NCBI GenBank assembly: GCA_947311845.1
Contig: CAMZMU010000062.1
Location: forward strand, 44,846,030 to 44,910,029
Source: Poa pratensis
Taxonomy: Eukaryota; Streptophyta; Magnoliopsida; Poales; Poaceae
Direction of reading: 5' to 3'
DNA length: 64,000 nt
A program made the translations under genes and the position numbers. The number at the start of each line of letters is the position of its first letter. Position 1 is the stretch's first letter. Below are positions 32,155 through 43,862 of the stretch, one piece after another. The notes under the pieces were generated by a model. That model had not been told where the DNA came from. It made no database searches and worked only from the letters and a program-made list of their open reading frames with translations.

Positions 32155-33274
32155 ATGGAGGGAAATGAACACCAACTAAATCAATATGAATTGGTGGTTC
32201 CTGAGGTCATGGGGATCCATCGTGAAGAAGGAGTGTTCCATCCTGCTATCCATGCTTGGAATTCATGAGAAGTTCGGGGATCTTGCGTGATTTTCGTACT
32301 CTTGTCTCTAATACAGGATTGAGTGATTTTGTAGAGGGAGAACCCTACCAATATGCAAAGCTAACTGTGTCTGTGGTGCAGGACTTTAGATTTGATTGGT
32401 CTTCACCTAACCCTATGGTTCACTATAAAATTTACAACAAAAGTGTCCACTTGCCTTTTGATGCTTTTTGTGCAGCAATTAGGGTGCCGCAATGGGGATC
32501 ACGAGGGAAGATACATGGGCAACCCAAGCATTTGACGGACCTATACGAGGTAATATGTCAAGGAAGAACCTACTCAGATGAAAGTGGTAAAATTCGAAGT
32601 ATTCAATTTCCATGCATTCGATATTTTGCTTACTTCATCACGAGGTGTGTACTTGCTAGGAAGACTGCAAATAAATTATCCATTCCTGATTTAGCTTTCC
32701 TAGCAGCAGCCTTGCAACATGATAAGAGTTATAATTTGGGTGCCTTGATAGCCTTTCGCATTGCTGCCAATCGCGAGAAAGGTGGATTTTGTGGAGGACT
32801 CATTGCTTCTCGTTTATTAGCTATGCATGGTGTAGTAGCTCTCCCTAATGATTTGCAGCTTCTTTAGAGAGGCTCGATTTTGCTTCCATGGGGAGGCATG
32901 GCTTTGTTACTAGTTGGTCTACTTTGAATAATCTATCTTATGAGGTGCCTTTTGCCAAGAAGGTGAGGTGGAAAATGGTTAAATCTGAGCGAATAGTCGC
33001 TTTGCCTGCACCACGTTTGTTTGATCTTGGTTTCAGGAATGTTTGGTCAGTCACCGAGGATGAATTCGATGCATACTTGAGGGAACATGCCCTGCACACA
33101 GAGGATGATGGAGAATGGGCGGACGAGGACTCCACTCAGTTTTCCGGGACTGGGGGCTCGCGCCCCTATCCTGGGGATGCTGGACCCTCTGCCTCATCTT
33201 CCTCAGCGGAGCCGGATGTTGAGCACGCCCAGTATGACCCGCCGGCTTGGAGTTCCTACCCGCGTTATTATTAG
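32155..33274 (+). pseudogene. Element B ORF-X (Athila ORF1-like), two small breaks
   Basis: The ATG at 32155 opens a short N-terminal part with LVVPEVMGIHRE. A one-base shift near 32240 leads to a frame from 32256 (EFMRSSGILRDF, FDAFCAAIRVP, FITRCVLARK, SRLLAMHG). A second shift near 32867 leads to the last part (WSTLNNLSYEVPFAKK, DEFDAYLREHALH) and an acidic Ser/Pro/Tyr-rich tail ending at 33274. No membrane segment or signal peptide is visible, so an envelope role is not supported. It resembles the Athila ORF-1 class; the function is unknown. Confidence 0.55.
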
Positions 33275-33280
33275 CCTCCA

Positions 33281-33311
33281 CTTAGGCCAAAAGCCTAAGC
33301 TTGGGGGGAGG
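33281..33311 (+). other. Hairpin plus internal purine tract after ORF-X
   Basis: CTTAGGC and GCCTAAG (33281-33287, 33293-33299) form a 7-bp stem with a CAAAA loop, directly followed by a CTTGGGGGGAGG purine tract. A has the same unit at 11398-11429. The tract copies the terminal polypurine tract at 35351-35366, so it may serve as a second plus-strand primer. Confidence 0.6.
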
Positions 33312-35350
33312 TATATCGACATCTCACTCATTTACATATCATATCTTGTCGATACTTTGTATATCCATGTTGCAGTTTTCTTTCTTTCTTTCTTTTAATT
33401 GTTTACCTTTTATTGCTGCATTCCAAAACACAAAAAGACCAAAAATATTTCTGTTGTTTCTCTTCATTTGTTTCTTTAAGTTTCAGTATTAGTTTGCTTA
33501 GTTTTAAAATTCGGTTTGTTATTCAAAAATCCAAAAATATTTTGCTTTATTGTTTGTTTCTTTTTGCTCTTGTTTCAAAAACTCGAAAACCCAAAAATAT
33601 TTGTTGTTTCTTTTTGGTTTTGTATAGTGTTTTCAGAGTTGGACAGCCATCCGTGACTCCGATGGAGCTTGGTTTTCATTCTTATCATTCGAAGCAACAC
33701 AAGTGAAAAAGCAATAAGGATGATCTACAACAACTCGAGTTGGGGTGAGAGGCTGGTATGAACTCTATTTGTTTTCATTTTTGTACATATACTCATCTAT
33801 GTGAGCATGCTTAGTTGGTTCATGTGAGGTATATGTCATTTAGTGGATGCTTAGTAGTTCTTGTTCTCTCATGATCGGTCCCAATTTATTAATAGTGGTA
33901 GCATGTTATGTTGATGTTTGCTTGCATTGTTCTATTCATAGAGGGTATGACATTGTGGTATCCTCCTCTGAATAATTCATTCGAATTGACTTGGCACATG
34001 CTCATGCATGCATATGACTGAAAAACAAAAGTCAATTAAGCCTTGATGATTTATTTTGACTCAGAGTTCTTGTATCACTTTTATGCTCAATTAATTTCAT
34101 TTTGTCGCAAGCATGATTATGACGGTTATTGCTCTCTTGATTGTCGCTTCCCAGTCTATTGCTAGCCTTCACTTGTACTGAGCGGGAATGCTGCTCGTGC
34201 TTCCAAAACCATGAAAACCAAGTTATTCCAAAGTGTCCACCATAAATACCTATGCATGGCATTTCGAACCATTCAAGTAAATTTTCATGTGCTACCTTTA
34301 AAACCTTCAAAGTACTTCTCAATTTGTGTCAATGTTTTATAGCTCATGAGGAAGTATGTGGTGTTTTATCTTTCAATCTTGTCATTCAGACTTTCACCAA
34401 TGGACTAGTGGCATATACATCCGCTTATCCAATAATTTTGCAAAAAGAGCTGGCAACGGGGTGCCCAGTCCCAATTAATTATAACTTTCATCAATAATTC
34501 TCTTCACATGTTTTGCCCTGATTTATCAGTAAGCAACTTAATTTGCAAATAGACACTCCTCCATGGTATGTGAATGTTGGAAGGCACCCGAGGATTCGGT
34601 TAGCCATGGCTTGTGCAAGCAAAGGTTGGGGGGAGTGTCACCCATAATGAAACTAAAATACATGTGTAAACAAAAGAGAAGAGGGATGATCTACCTTGCT
34701 GGTAGAAATAACATCCTTCATGGGAGCCGCTCTTGAAAGTCTGGTTGACAAGGGGGTTAGAGTACCCACTACCATTCGTTGACAACAACAAACACTTCCC
34801 AAAACAATTTTGCTTCTGTTTTAAAAATAAAAAGCTCTAGCACATGATAATCCCTGCTTCCCTCTGCGAAGGGCCAATCTTTTACTTTCATGTTGAGTCA
34901 CCATCCTTTCTTTGAGCACTTTCTCGAGAGCATAGTTGTCATTCTTAGTGTAATGTGCTTGTCCCAGAATGTGGTTAACTGTGATATAACTTTGATGCTT
35001 TTATCTTTGATATCTTTGATTCTAGTCTTCCCATGAACTTCAGAGGTGCCTGGGCATTTATGTTTTGCTGTACAAAAACGGGCAAGCGAGATACCATCTT
35101 ATCATATCCTATTATGAGCATTACAATCTTGTGAATTAATATGTTTCATGTTTGTCGCTATTAGTATGTTGGTATCTTTTCATAGTTTACATGCCTATTG
35201 AGTGACATTATTTGCATTTGCCTCATCTTGAATTGCCTAAGCATTTGTTCATATAGTGAGAATATATGCATCATATGAAGCAAATGTGTTCGTGAAAGTC
35301 TTTTATCGCACTCAGTTGTTAACTGAATTGCTTGAGGACAAGCAATAAGC
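33312..35350 (+). other. Element B non-coding 3' internal region
   Basis: Homologous to 9479-11397 of A. The motif CCAAAAATATTT occurs at 33439, 33531 and 33591 in a T-rich setting. No ORF of note. Conservation between A and B suggests an RNA or replication role, but that is not shown. Confidence 0.55.
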
Positions 35351-35366
35351 TAAGCTTGGGGGGAGT
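35351..35366 (+). other. Element B polypurine tract
   Basis: TAAGCTTGGGGGGAGT immediately before the 3' LTR start at 35367. Confidence 0.85.
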
Positions 35367-36759
35367 TGATACGTCCAAAACGTATCTACTTTCCCGAACA
35401 CTTTTGCTATTGTTTTACCTCTAACTTGTGTGTTTTGAATACAACTAATGCGGACTAACGCTGTTTTCAGCAGAATTGCCCTGGTGTCTTGTTTTTGTGC
35501 AGAAAGTCAACTTTCGGGAAAAACACCAGAAAAGATCGCAAACCTCCTATTTTACCAGAAGACTCACGGAGCCAGAAGGGGAGGCAGAGATGGGCCACGA
35601 GTGGCCCAAACCACATGGTGGCGCGGCCTGGGGCCCACCGCGCCAGCCACTGAGGAGGGCGACTCGGCACCTCCCCGAGTCCCCCTTTCGACTACTTAAC
35701 CCTCTCTGACCTAAAACGCGAGGGGGTCGTCCACTTCATCCAGAAACATCACCGTACGCCGCCGCCATCGCGAAACCTATTTCGGGGACCAGAAACTCCG
35801 TTCTGGCACTCCGCCGGGACGGGGAATTGGAGGAGATCATCGCCATCATCATCACCGACGCTTCTCCATCGACCATCCATGTTTCCCCCATCCATGTGTG
35901 AGTAATTCCCTGCTGTAGGCTGAGGGGGATGGTAGGGATTGGATGAGATTGTTCATGTAATAAGTTAAGATCATTAGGGCATGGTGCCTAGTATCCGTTG
36001 TTAGTACTTATTGATGTTGTTGCAACTTGTTGAGCTTAATGCTTGTCACTAGGGCCCGAGTGCCATGATTTCAGATCTGAACATGTTATTGTTTCATAAT
36101 GATATGCACTGTTTATTGATCATACCTGCAAGTTGTATACACATATTGTTGTCCGGAACCCGCGGTCCCAAAGTGACAATAATTGGGACAGCCGAGGGGA
36201 ATGGCTGCGATGTGAGGATCACATGTGTTCACGGCGTGTTAATGCTTTGCTCCGGTACTTTATTAAAAGGAGTACCTTAATTACCAGTAGATTCCCTTGA
36301 GGCCCGGCTGCCACCGGCTGGTAGGACAGAAGATGTTGTACAAGTTTCTCATTGCGAGCACGTACGACTATATACGGAACACATGCCTATGTTTACTTAG
36401 TACTTGGATGCTTTATCATTATTATCTGCAATGCCTATGTCTTGATTATTATATGAGCTATCTTATCCATGCAGCGCCCGTTCATCCATCCCTATGCCTA
36501 CAGTGTTTTAATCCTACTGTTTACTGCAATCACTACTGCTGTCTCTATTTACTGCTGCTATTATTTCACCGCTACTACTGCTATAAAACTGTTGCTACTG
36601 ATAATCTGTGTCGAGCAAGACTATTCACAGGTGCAGCTGAATTGACAACTCCGCTGTTAAGGCTCTCAAGTATTCTTTGGCTCCCCTTGTGTCGAATCAA
36701 TAAATTGGGTTTTACTTCCCTCGAAGACTGTTGCGATCCCCTATACTTGTGGGTCATCA
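35367..36759 (+). repeat. Element B 3' LTR, 1393 bp
   Basis: Same length as the 5' LTR. The visible differences are a small rearranged stretch near 35660 (against 27498) and a one-base indel near 35965, so the insertion is recent. Confidence 0.95.
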
Positions 36760-37438
36760 CCGCCCTCCGCCTTTTTCTCTGCTATGCTGGAACACTATGG
36801 GTTGCAACCACATAGCATTGCACCCAACAGCATCCTAGTTTTAGCCGGCTTTCAAGCCTAATTCGAAGGCTACTTAGGTATAGCTCCTACAGTAGAAGCC
36901 TTCAAATATTGCTTTATCTGTCGCCGGCAAACCATTTCTGCCGGCGTGATGGCAACCCACGGCAGTATAACTTTCAACTGCCGCCAAGGTGACTGGTACC
37001 CAAAGATTCCCTACATCGAGTCTGTAAAGAATTGGTCCAGCACCTTCTTTTACTGTAAAGACATTCCTGCTCCCGCAAGACGGTGGGCATTCCGCCATTT
37101 GTCAACTCTCCACCAGAGCATCAAGCGCACTGGACGGAGAAGCCGGCCACCAACTTGCCGGAGGAGCTCCGCCTAGCCTTTAGGCGGATTGAGTTTCTCA
37201 CAAAGACCATGGTCCCTCCTCACCTTGACGGAGTCGACACTGTTGTGTGTTGGCTGTCAAGGCGGATCATGCCTTTGCGCCACCGCCCCCTCAAGATGTG
37301 CGAGTACAAGGCGGAGGCTTCTGACGACACACTTGAGAAAGTGTGCTGCTTTTCTGGCTGCGAGAACTCATCCAGCCGAGGTTTATTAAGGCGGCGGAAG
37401 GCGTCGCCATGTTTACACATGACAACCCAGCCCCAGAG

Positions 37439-37514
37439 GTAAGGCGGAACTTCCTTTACTTTTGCACTTGCTTTCCTTGCTGGTGGCGGTACTAACTTGA
37501 CTTTGCTTAACCAG
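37439..37514 (+). other. Antisense gene intron (76 bp)
   Basis: CCAGAG|GTAAGG donor and TTAACCAG|CTGAAG acceptor, phase 0. The four further introns at 37680-37751 (72 bp), 38205-38322 (118 bp), 38459-38552 (94 bp) and 38871-38957 (87 bp) also have GT and AG ends and keep one reading frame across all exons. Confidence 0.7.
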
Positions 37515-39544
37515 CTGAAGTCCTTGACGGAGGAGGACTTTGCCCCCAACTATTACGACGTTGAGGCCAAGACCAAGAAGCGCAAGCTCACCACCACCAG
37601 GGATTTAGAGAAGAGGAAGAAAGCCGCCCTCGCTACCGAGGCGAAAGACGAGATTTTGGGGATAAGATCCCAACCAAACGTAAGTTGATACCTATTTGTT
37701 TTATTTGACTTAATGCCGTAAACGCACCAACTTGCCTGCATCTTCTTTCAGATCCAGGCCTGCCATGGCCAAACTGCGCGCCAATGTGAAGGCGACAACC
37801 GGCAGAGTCAAACCGGCGAGACCTTCTCTGGCAACCGCGCCCGCCACCCCTGCCGCCAACACTCCCGTGGTCTTATGCCCGGAACTTTTCAGGCTGACAG
37901 GACAAGGGTGGTTGGCCCAGGACACTCTGCTGCGGAGAAGGCGGCAGGCAAGAAAGTTGCCGCCAGCACTCCCCTAAGAACGGCTGAAGCTACGACTAAT
38001 GATGCCGCTCGAATCATGGCCATGAAGAAGGAAACGGCGGAGGCAGCCAAGGAGAAACTTGGCGGATCGTCCTCACACCCCGATCCTGCACTTGGCGGGG
38101 ACACAATGGACGCGCGCCACACGCTGCAAACAATGCGCGATGGTACCAAAAGCTGGTACTTGCACATGAGGACCCTTCAAGATACTCTCCAAGGACAACT
38201 TGAGGTAAAATAGTACATAGTGGCAGCCCCCGACTACTTTGGCGGCTAAAGGATTGTTTTAGCTGGCGGAGTGGTCCTTTACTATGACTGTAATACCTAA
38301 CTTGATTTCCTTTTGGATACAGGCAACCCTTGCATCAAACCGTGAGCTTTTCGCTGCACAAGGCGAGAGGAACAGGGAGTGCCGGGACCTCCAGCAAGAA
38401 TTGGAAATGAAGAACGCCCAACTTGCAAGCTTTGAAGAGGCGCGCAAAAAAGATGAAGGTTAGAATTTATTTGCCTTCTTTTCATCCGTCAAGTTTTCCT
38501 CTATTGCTCCGTCAAGTATTTTAGCCGGAGTTTTTTCCTTTTTCCTTTGTAGAATTGTTAAACACTGCGCAAGATATCCTGAAAAACTCCTCTAACATGC
38601 AAGCTTTGATGAACGAAGCTGCAGATCTTGCCCAGGAGGTCATGAAGCTGAAGGCGGATCACGCCAAGGAGCTGGAAAAGCGAGATATGGACCATGCCAC
38701 CGAGGTGAGCAAGTTGACGGAGCAGATCAAGAATCTGACTGACAACCTGGCCAAGGTGACAGAGACCTCCAAGCTCCAGCAAGAGAACCACTCCAAGGCT
38801 GTGCGACTAGCCGAGGAAACTCTTGCCGGCCACCTAGATGAGATCAATGCCATCCACGATCACGTCCTTGGTAAAATCTTATCCTTTCTTTCCTTTCTTC
38901 ATACTTTGGAAATTCTTGCCGGCGTATGCTTAACCTTGAAAGTTTTATTCCTTGCAGCCCCGGCAAACTTGAGCGACATTGAGGATGACTCGCCCCGCCT
39001 AGCACGCATACTGAAAGTTGGTGAGCTGATCACCGACATCATTAGCGCAGGGCAAGCGTTCGCCGCCAAGTTCTATCCGGGTGAAGGCAGTGATCCCGTT
39101 GTCCTTGAGGCAGTGCTAGAGGTGCTGAGGAAGGCGGCCGAAGAGCGTGAGAGCGTGCTACACTCAGCTGCCCGTGCCGCCGCCAAGGTTGCCCTTTCCC
39201 TCTGCAAGGCCTGGTATCCCAAGGCGGACATGCACCAGGTGAAAGAATTTATGCCCACTGAGGATGAAAATGGTGCTGCCATTGATTCCAAGGAAGTGAT
39301 GGCTTCTGTCTCTGGCTACGCCACTCGGGTGGCCAACATGGTGGATCTCCGCGTCTTCTACAAGGAGCACCCAGATCCTCACCTTGCCGCAGGCGAAGCC
39401 TCTCCAGTTGCCGGTGTAGATGCCACAGTTGGCGAGGGGGAAGCTGAACAAAGCAGCCCCAAGGATGGCGGAGCCGGCTTCCAAGATGCAGGCGTCAGCC
39501 ACCAAGCCCCCGAGACGGCATCCACCAAGGCGGCAACGCCCTAG

Positions 39545-40091
39545 ACTGACCTGCACACGAGGCAACAAGCAAATGCGTTAATCTGTTGATGCAAGAAAAC
39601 TTGTTTTATTCTGTCTGGATGTAAATATACTTTTGTTAGGCCAACTTTTATGCTACACTTAGCGGTAGACTTATATTAAGTGGCCCGCCTTAAAAATGTA
39701 TCTGTGTTTGCATGCTTAACTTTTCATATGTTGGCGGAACCTCATCTCAGTTACTCTAGCTGTGCCAACCAGGTGCAATACCAATTAGTTTAGACCCAGA
39801 GACTAAAGCCGGCATGTTGGTGCCAACGATATACTACTAGGCGACCCACACACAAACAAACAGATAGTCATATTAGGCGGTGCAAAGGTTGTTTGCTTAG
39901 TTTTTAGCCGGCAAACGGCAAATGCCAAAAAAGTTGGAACCATTAGCACTGAGCGAAAAATTTGGTAACTTTTGACATGACAGGTATATGATTGCAAGAA
40001 AAGACAAAAGATGGCATGATCTCTAGACGGACTGAGCAAACCACATACTTTTATTTCATAATCATATAATACTTATTACAATCAGAAATTG
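39545..40091. other. Gap between convergent 3' ends in element C
   Basis: The antisense gene ends at 39544 (+) and the integrase frame ends at 40092 (-). The 547 bp between them would be the 3' UTR of both. No ORF or repeat was recognised. Confidence 0.5.
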
Positions 40092-42391
40092 CTAAGTGTA
40101 AAAGGGACGTAGCTGCTCAATGTTCCATGGACGCTTGGTTTCCTCATACTTGTCGTCAACCGTTCGCTTCCGCTTACGCCCTCTCTTCTTCTTGTATCTG
40201 TCACGTATGTCCGTCAAGTAATAGGAACCATTGAGCAGCACCTTACTGACCACAAAGGGCCCTTCCCATGGAGGGGATAACTTATGCAAGCCTTTCCTAT
40301 CTTGGATTAGGCGGAGAACCAGGTCACCTGCTCTAAAACTACGCTGCCGCACTCTTCGACTGTGATACCGTCGCAAATTCTGCTGATAAATGGCGGATCA
40401 TGCGATGGCAACGTCACGTTCTTCGTCAAGTAGATCAAGGCCGTCCTGTCTTGCATCCTCTGCGTCTCCTTCGCCGTAGGCTTGAATTCTGGGGAGTCAA
40501 ACATCATGTCGGATGGCAGTACTGCTTCAGCGCCATAGACTAAGAAGAAAGGAGTAAACTTGGTTGATCTGTTTGGAGTAGTTCGAAAACTCCAAAGGAC
40601 AGATTGCAACTCTTCAACCCAAGCCCCAGCTTCCCTGTGCAAAGGTACTTCGAGACGAGGTTTGATTCCCTGGAGAACCAAGCCATTAGTACGCTCTACT
40701 TGACCGTTTGCCTGGGGATGTGCTACGGAAGCCAAATCCAGCCAGATACCATGTTGGTTGCAGTATTCCTCAACTTCGCCTTGCGATAAGTTCGTGCCAT
40801 TGTCGGTGATAATGCTATGTGGCACCCCGAACTGAGAGATTATGCCCCACAGAAAATTGGCGATTGTGGCGCCGTCAAGCTTTTTAATAGGCTTAGCTTC
40901 AACCCATTTGGTGAATTTGTCTACCGCTACTAGCAAGTGCGTGTAGCCCCCAGGTGCCGTCTTAAACGGACCAACCATGTCCAAGCCCCAGACCGCGAAA
41001 GGCCAAGTGATGGGTATTGTTTTCAGCTCCTGACCCAGCATGTGAGGTTGTCTGGCGTATAGTTGGCAGCCCTTACATCGTTTGACGATATCTTCCGCGT
41101 CCTCCTTGGCTGTCAACCAATAAAAACCTTGTCGAAAAGCTTTAGATACAATGGAGCGGGACGAAGCATGGTGTCCGCAAACTCCAGAATGTATCTCATC
41201 CAACAAGTTTCTGCCCTCCTCTGGTGAAATGCAACGTTGGTAGACTCTAGTGGTACTACGCTTGTACAGTTCACCTTTGATTATTGTGAATGCCTTGGCC
41301 CTTCTCACGATTTGCCGTCGCAACACCTCATCTTCCGGCAACTCTTGGTTGATCAGGAAATTTAAGTATGGGGTTGTCCAGTCCGGCTTTACCAAGTAGA
41401 CGGCATAGCTAGCCTCATCCACTGGTTCTGCCGCCTCTGGATCAAGAAGGTCAGCTCCCTTTATTGACGGCTTGTGGAGGTGTTCCAGGAAAACATCCTT
41501 TGGTACCTTTTTGCATTCAGACCCCAATCTGGCAAGTGTGTCTGCCGCCTCGTTTTGGGCCCTTGGTACGTGGCGGACCTCGTATCCTAGGAAGCACTTG
41601 GCAAATTCATCAACAGCAGCGTGATACGCCGCCATTGTTGCACTTTTGGCATCCCATGTACCACGTGTCTGTTGCGCAACCAGGTCTGAATCACCATAGC
41701 AGAGAATGCGCTGGACGCCAAGTTCCTTGGCGATGTGTAAACCATGGAGAAGTGCTTCGTATTCGGCAACATTGTTGGTTGCTTTGAAATGAATTTGTAG
41801 CACATAGCTGAGCTTGTCTCCTTGAGGATTTCTCAACACAACACCAGCCCCTGAGCCCTGAAGCATCTTTGATCCATCAAAGTGCATGATCCAGTACTCT
41901 GATTCAGGGAGAGGTATTTCATCCATGGCTTCTGTCCAATCTGCCACAAAATCTGCTAAGGCTTGAGACTTAATAGCATTTCTGGGCTTATACGTGATGT
42001 CAAAGGCGGTAAGTTCAATGCCCCGCTTGGCAACTCTGCCTGTTGCATCCGCATTATTTATTATATCTCCCAGAGGTGCTTTGCTCACCACAGTTATTGA
42101 ATGTTCCTGGAAGTAGTGTCTCAACTTCCTGGCGGCGTAAAAAACACCATAAGCCAGCTTCTGGTAATGCGGATAACGCTGCTTTGAGGCGGAAAAAACT
42201 TCACTGATGAAGTAGACATGGCGTTGTTCAGATGCCTCAGCCTCCTCCGCCTTGCGTTCCACAACCATAACTGCGCTAATAACCAAGTTGGTTGCAGCGA
42301 TATATAGCAACATTGGTTCCTCTGGACGAGGTGCTGCAAGAATTGGAGCAGTCGTTAATGCTACCTTTAGCTGCTGCAAGGCGGCATCTGC
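40092..42391 (-). pseudogene. Element C RNase H, second RNase H and integrase
   Basis: From the frame start near 42391: RT connection/RNase H part (LYIAATNLVISAVMV, SKQRYPHYQKL), then a second archaeal-type RNase H (MHFDGS, NNVAEYEALLHGL, YGDSDLV, NEAADTLARL), a hallmark of the Tat lineage. Integrase has an H..C.H..C..C type zinc region (HSGVCGHH...CKGCQ) and catalytic D, D and E in GLDMVGPF, ITDNGTN and QVERTN. Near 40440 the frame shifts and a TGA lies at 40398-40400; the C-terminal part (40376-40092, FRAGDLVLRL, WEGPFVVSKV) is in another frame. Non-functional unless corrected. Confidence 0.88.
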
Positions 42392-42399
42392 TTCGTCTG

Positions 42400-42977
42400 T
42401 AAATCTGGAACTGGACTTCTATAGTCCATGGACTTTGGACCTAAAATTCGTTGGATCATGTTGGACTGGACTCTAATGGACATGGACATCAACGGGACGT
42501 CGAGTCCAACCATGCTGGACACATTTGGAGCTCAAAGATTGAAAAGCCCAGTATCCAATGGATTGCCGCCGGCTGTGCCGCACACGATTAAATGTCGCTG
42601 CTGAACTCCGAAGGTGTACGTCATCAGATCGGCCGCACCGTCGCGCCTTGCTGATGCCTCCAGCTAGCAGCTGGCGTGAGTTTTTTTTTCTTCTTATTTT
42701 TCTTTTTACAGTGGAGTCACCATCACGTCTAGCTAGCGCGTTTAGCTAGAAGCTACAGTACATGGGAACAAGGCTACCGCCACTGATCTCCCCACACACG
42801 GCCATAACGTGAGTGTCCCATTGGGCCTTGGATTATCCACTCTTTACGCTAGTTGGATTGGATGGATCTGGACTTTATGCAATTAAACGTGGACTCATGT
42901 TGGATTGGACCAACTCAGGCTGACATTAGTTGGGCACGTGCCATTTGGATTTGGACTTGGATCCAATTCCAGGTTTA
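42400..42977. mobile_element. hAT-like non-autonomous TIR element, 578 bp
   Basis: Ends TAAATCTGGAACTGGA and, inverted, TAAACCTGGAATTGGA. TTCGTCTG duplicated at 42392-42399 and 42978-42985 (8 bp, extendable to 9 if the first T is counted as target). It splits element C between RT and RNase H at FEWTDE; removal restores the frame. An 8-bp duplication favours hAT; with 9 bp a Mutator-type origin would fit. It has no transposase. Confidence 0.75.
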
Positions 42978-43862
42978 TTCGTCTGTCCATTCGAAGTTCT
43001 CGGATTTCCTCAATAGCCGGTAAAGAGGCATAGCCTTTTCACCAAGACGACTAATGAAACGACTGACGGCAGCTGCGGAGCCGGTAAGGCGCTGCTCGTC
43101 CTTCAGGCAAGTTGGCCTGGAAATGTTGAGAATTGCCTTGATTTTTTCCGGGTTGACCTCAATTCCTCGTTCGGAAACGATAAAGCCAAGCAATTTGCCG
43201 GCAGGAACTCAAAACACGCACTTATTTGGATTGAGTTTCATCCTATATACCCGGAGGTTATCAAAGGTTTCTCAAAGGTCCTCAAGCAAATCCGCCTTTT
43301 TTTGAGACATGACGGCAATGTCGTCTATGTAGACGTGAACATTGCGGCCAATTTGTTCGTTAAGGCATCTTTGCATGCACCGCTGATACGTTGCGCCGGC
43401 ATTTTTTAGGCCGAAGGGCATCGTAATGTAGCAGAAGGTTCCGTAGGGCGTGGTGAACGCTGTTTTTAGTTGGTCTGATTCCCGCATTTTAATTTGGTGG
43501 TACCCGGAGTACGCATCCAAAAAGCACAGCAGCTCGGAGCCGGCTGTGGAGTCTATGACCTGATCTATACGTGGTAAAGCAAAGTGGTCCTTAGGATAGC
43601 ACCTGTTCAAACCGGTATAATCGATACACATTCTCAGCTCTTTATTAGGTTTTGGAACCAGTACAGGATTTGCCAACCAATCAGTATGCACTACCTCCCT
43701 AATAAACTTTGCCTCCTGAATTCCTTGCTTGACAGGTTTGGCTCTTTTGTAGACATTGAGAGAGTGCTCGGCAAGTTCCCTGGGAACACCCGGCATGTCG
43801 GCACACGACCATGCGAAGATGTCCCCATTCTCACGGAGGAACTCGACGAGCGCGCTTTCCTA
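42978..43862 (-). pseudogene. Element C reverse transcriptase, three nonsense codons
   Basis: One continuous frame with the protease. RT blocks: VLVPKPNKELRMCIDY, CYPKDHFALPRID, FLDAYSGYHQI, PFGLKNAGATYQ and catalytic YIDD near 43320. In-frame stops lie at 43860-43862 (TAG, protease/RT border), 43272-43274 (TGA, consistent with CGA) and 43209-43211 (TGA). Synthesises cDNA in virus-like particles in an active element. Confidence 0.87.

Larger units (their letters stand above)
27207..36759 (+). mobile_element. Element B: young pol-less Ty3/gypsy retrotransposon, complete
   Basis: Two 1393-bp LTRs differ at only a handful of positions. Target copies are CCGCT (27202-27206) and CCGCC (36760-36764). 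Internal order: PBS, gag, protease, leader with intron, ORF-X, non-coding 3' region, polypurine tract. No RT or integrase is present, so it needs enzymes in trans. Related to A and D but a distinct subfamily by LTR and gag sequence. It is inserted in the antisense gene of C. Confidence 0.95.
26726..39544 (+). pseudogene. Multi-exon antisense gene of element C (PF04195-like 'gypsy type transposon' protein)
   Basis: Antisense to C gag-pol. It starts at ATG 26726 in good context (GCAAATGGCG) with an Ala/Ser/Pro-rich N-terminus and an acidic stretch. The conserved domain (LTKEYMRELEEGG..., then EHYGLQPHSIAPNSILVLAG, YLGIAP) is split by element B at 27206/36760 and rejoins in frame. After 37438 exons lie at 37515-37679, 37752-38204, 38323-38458, 38553-38870 and 38958-39544, separated by five GT-AG introns whose phases agree. 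These exons are fully open and encode Lys/Glu-rich coiled coil (LQQELEMKNAQL, KLTEQIKNL) and a C-terminal helical domain. Damage is confined to the first part: a frameshift near 27045, a TAA at 36859 and frameshifts near 37090 and 37340, plus B. Function unknown. Confidence 0.75.

Noticed and set aside
32155..33274. Envelope gene
   Set aside because: No signal peptide, membrane segment or Cys pattern; only the position is env-like.
40307..42379. Intact integrase polyprotein
   Set aside because: The last residues are out of frame and a TGA lies at 40398-40400; the real C-terminus is in another frame (40376-40092).
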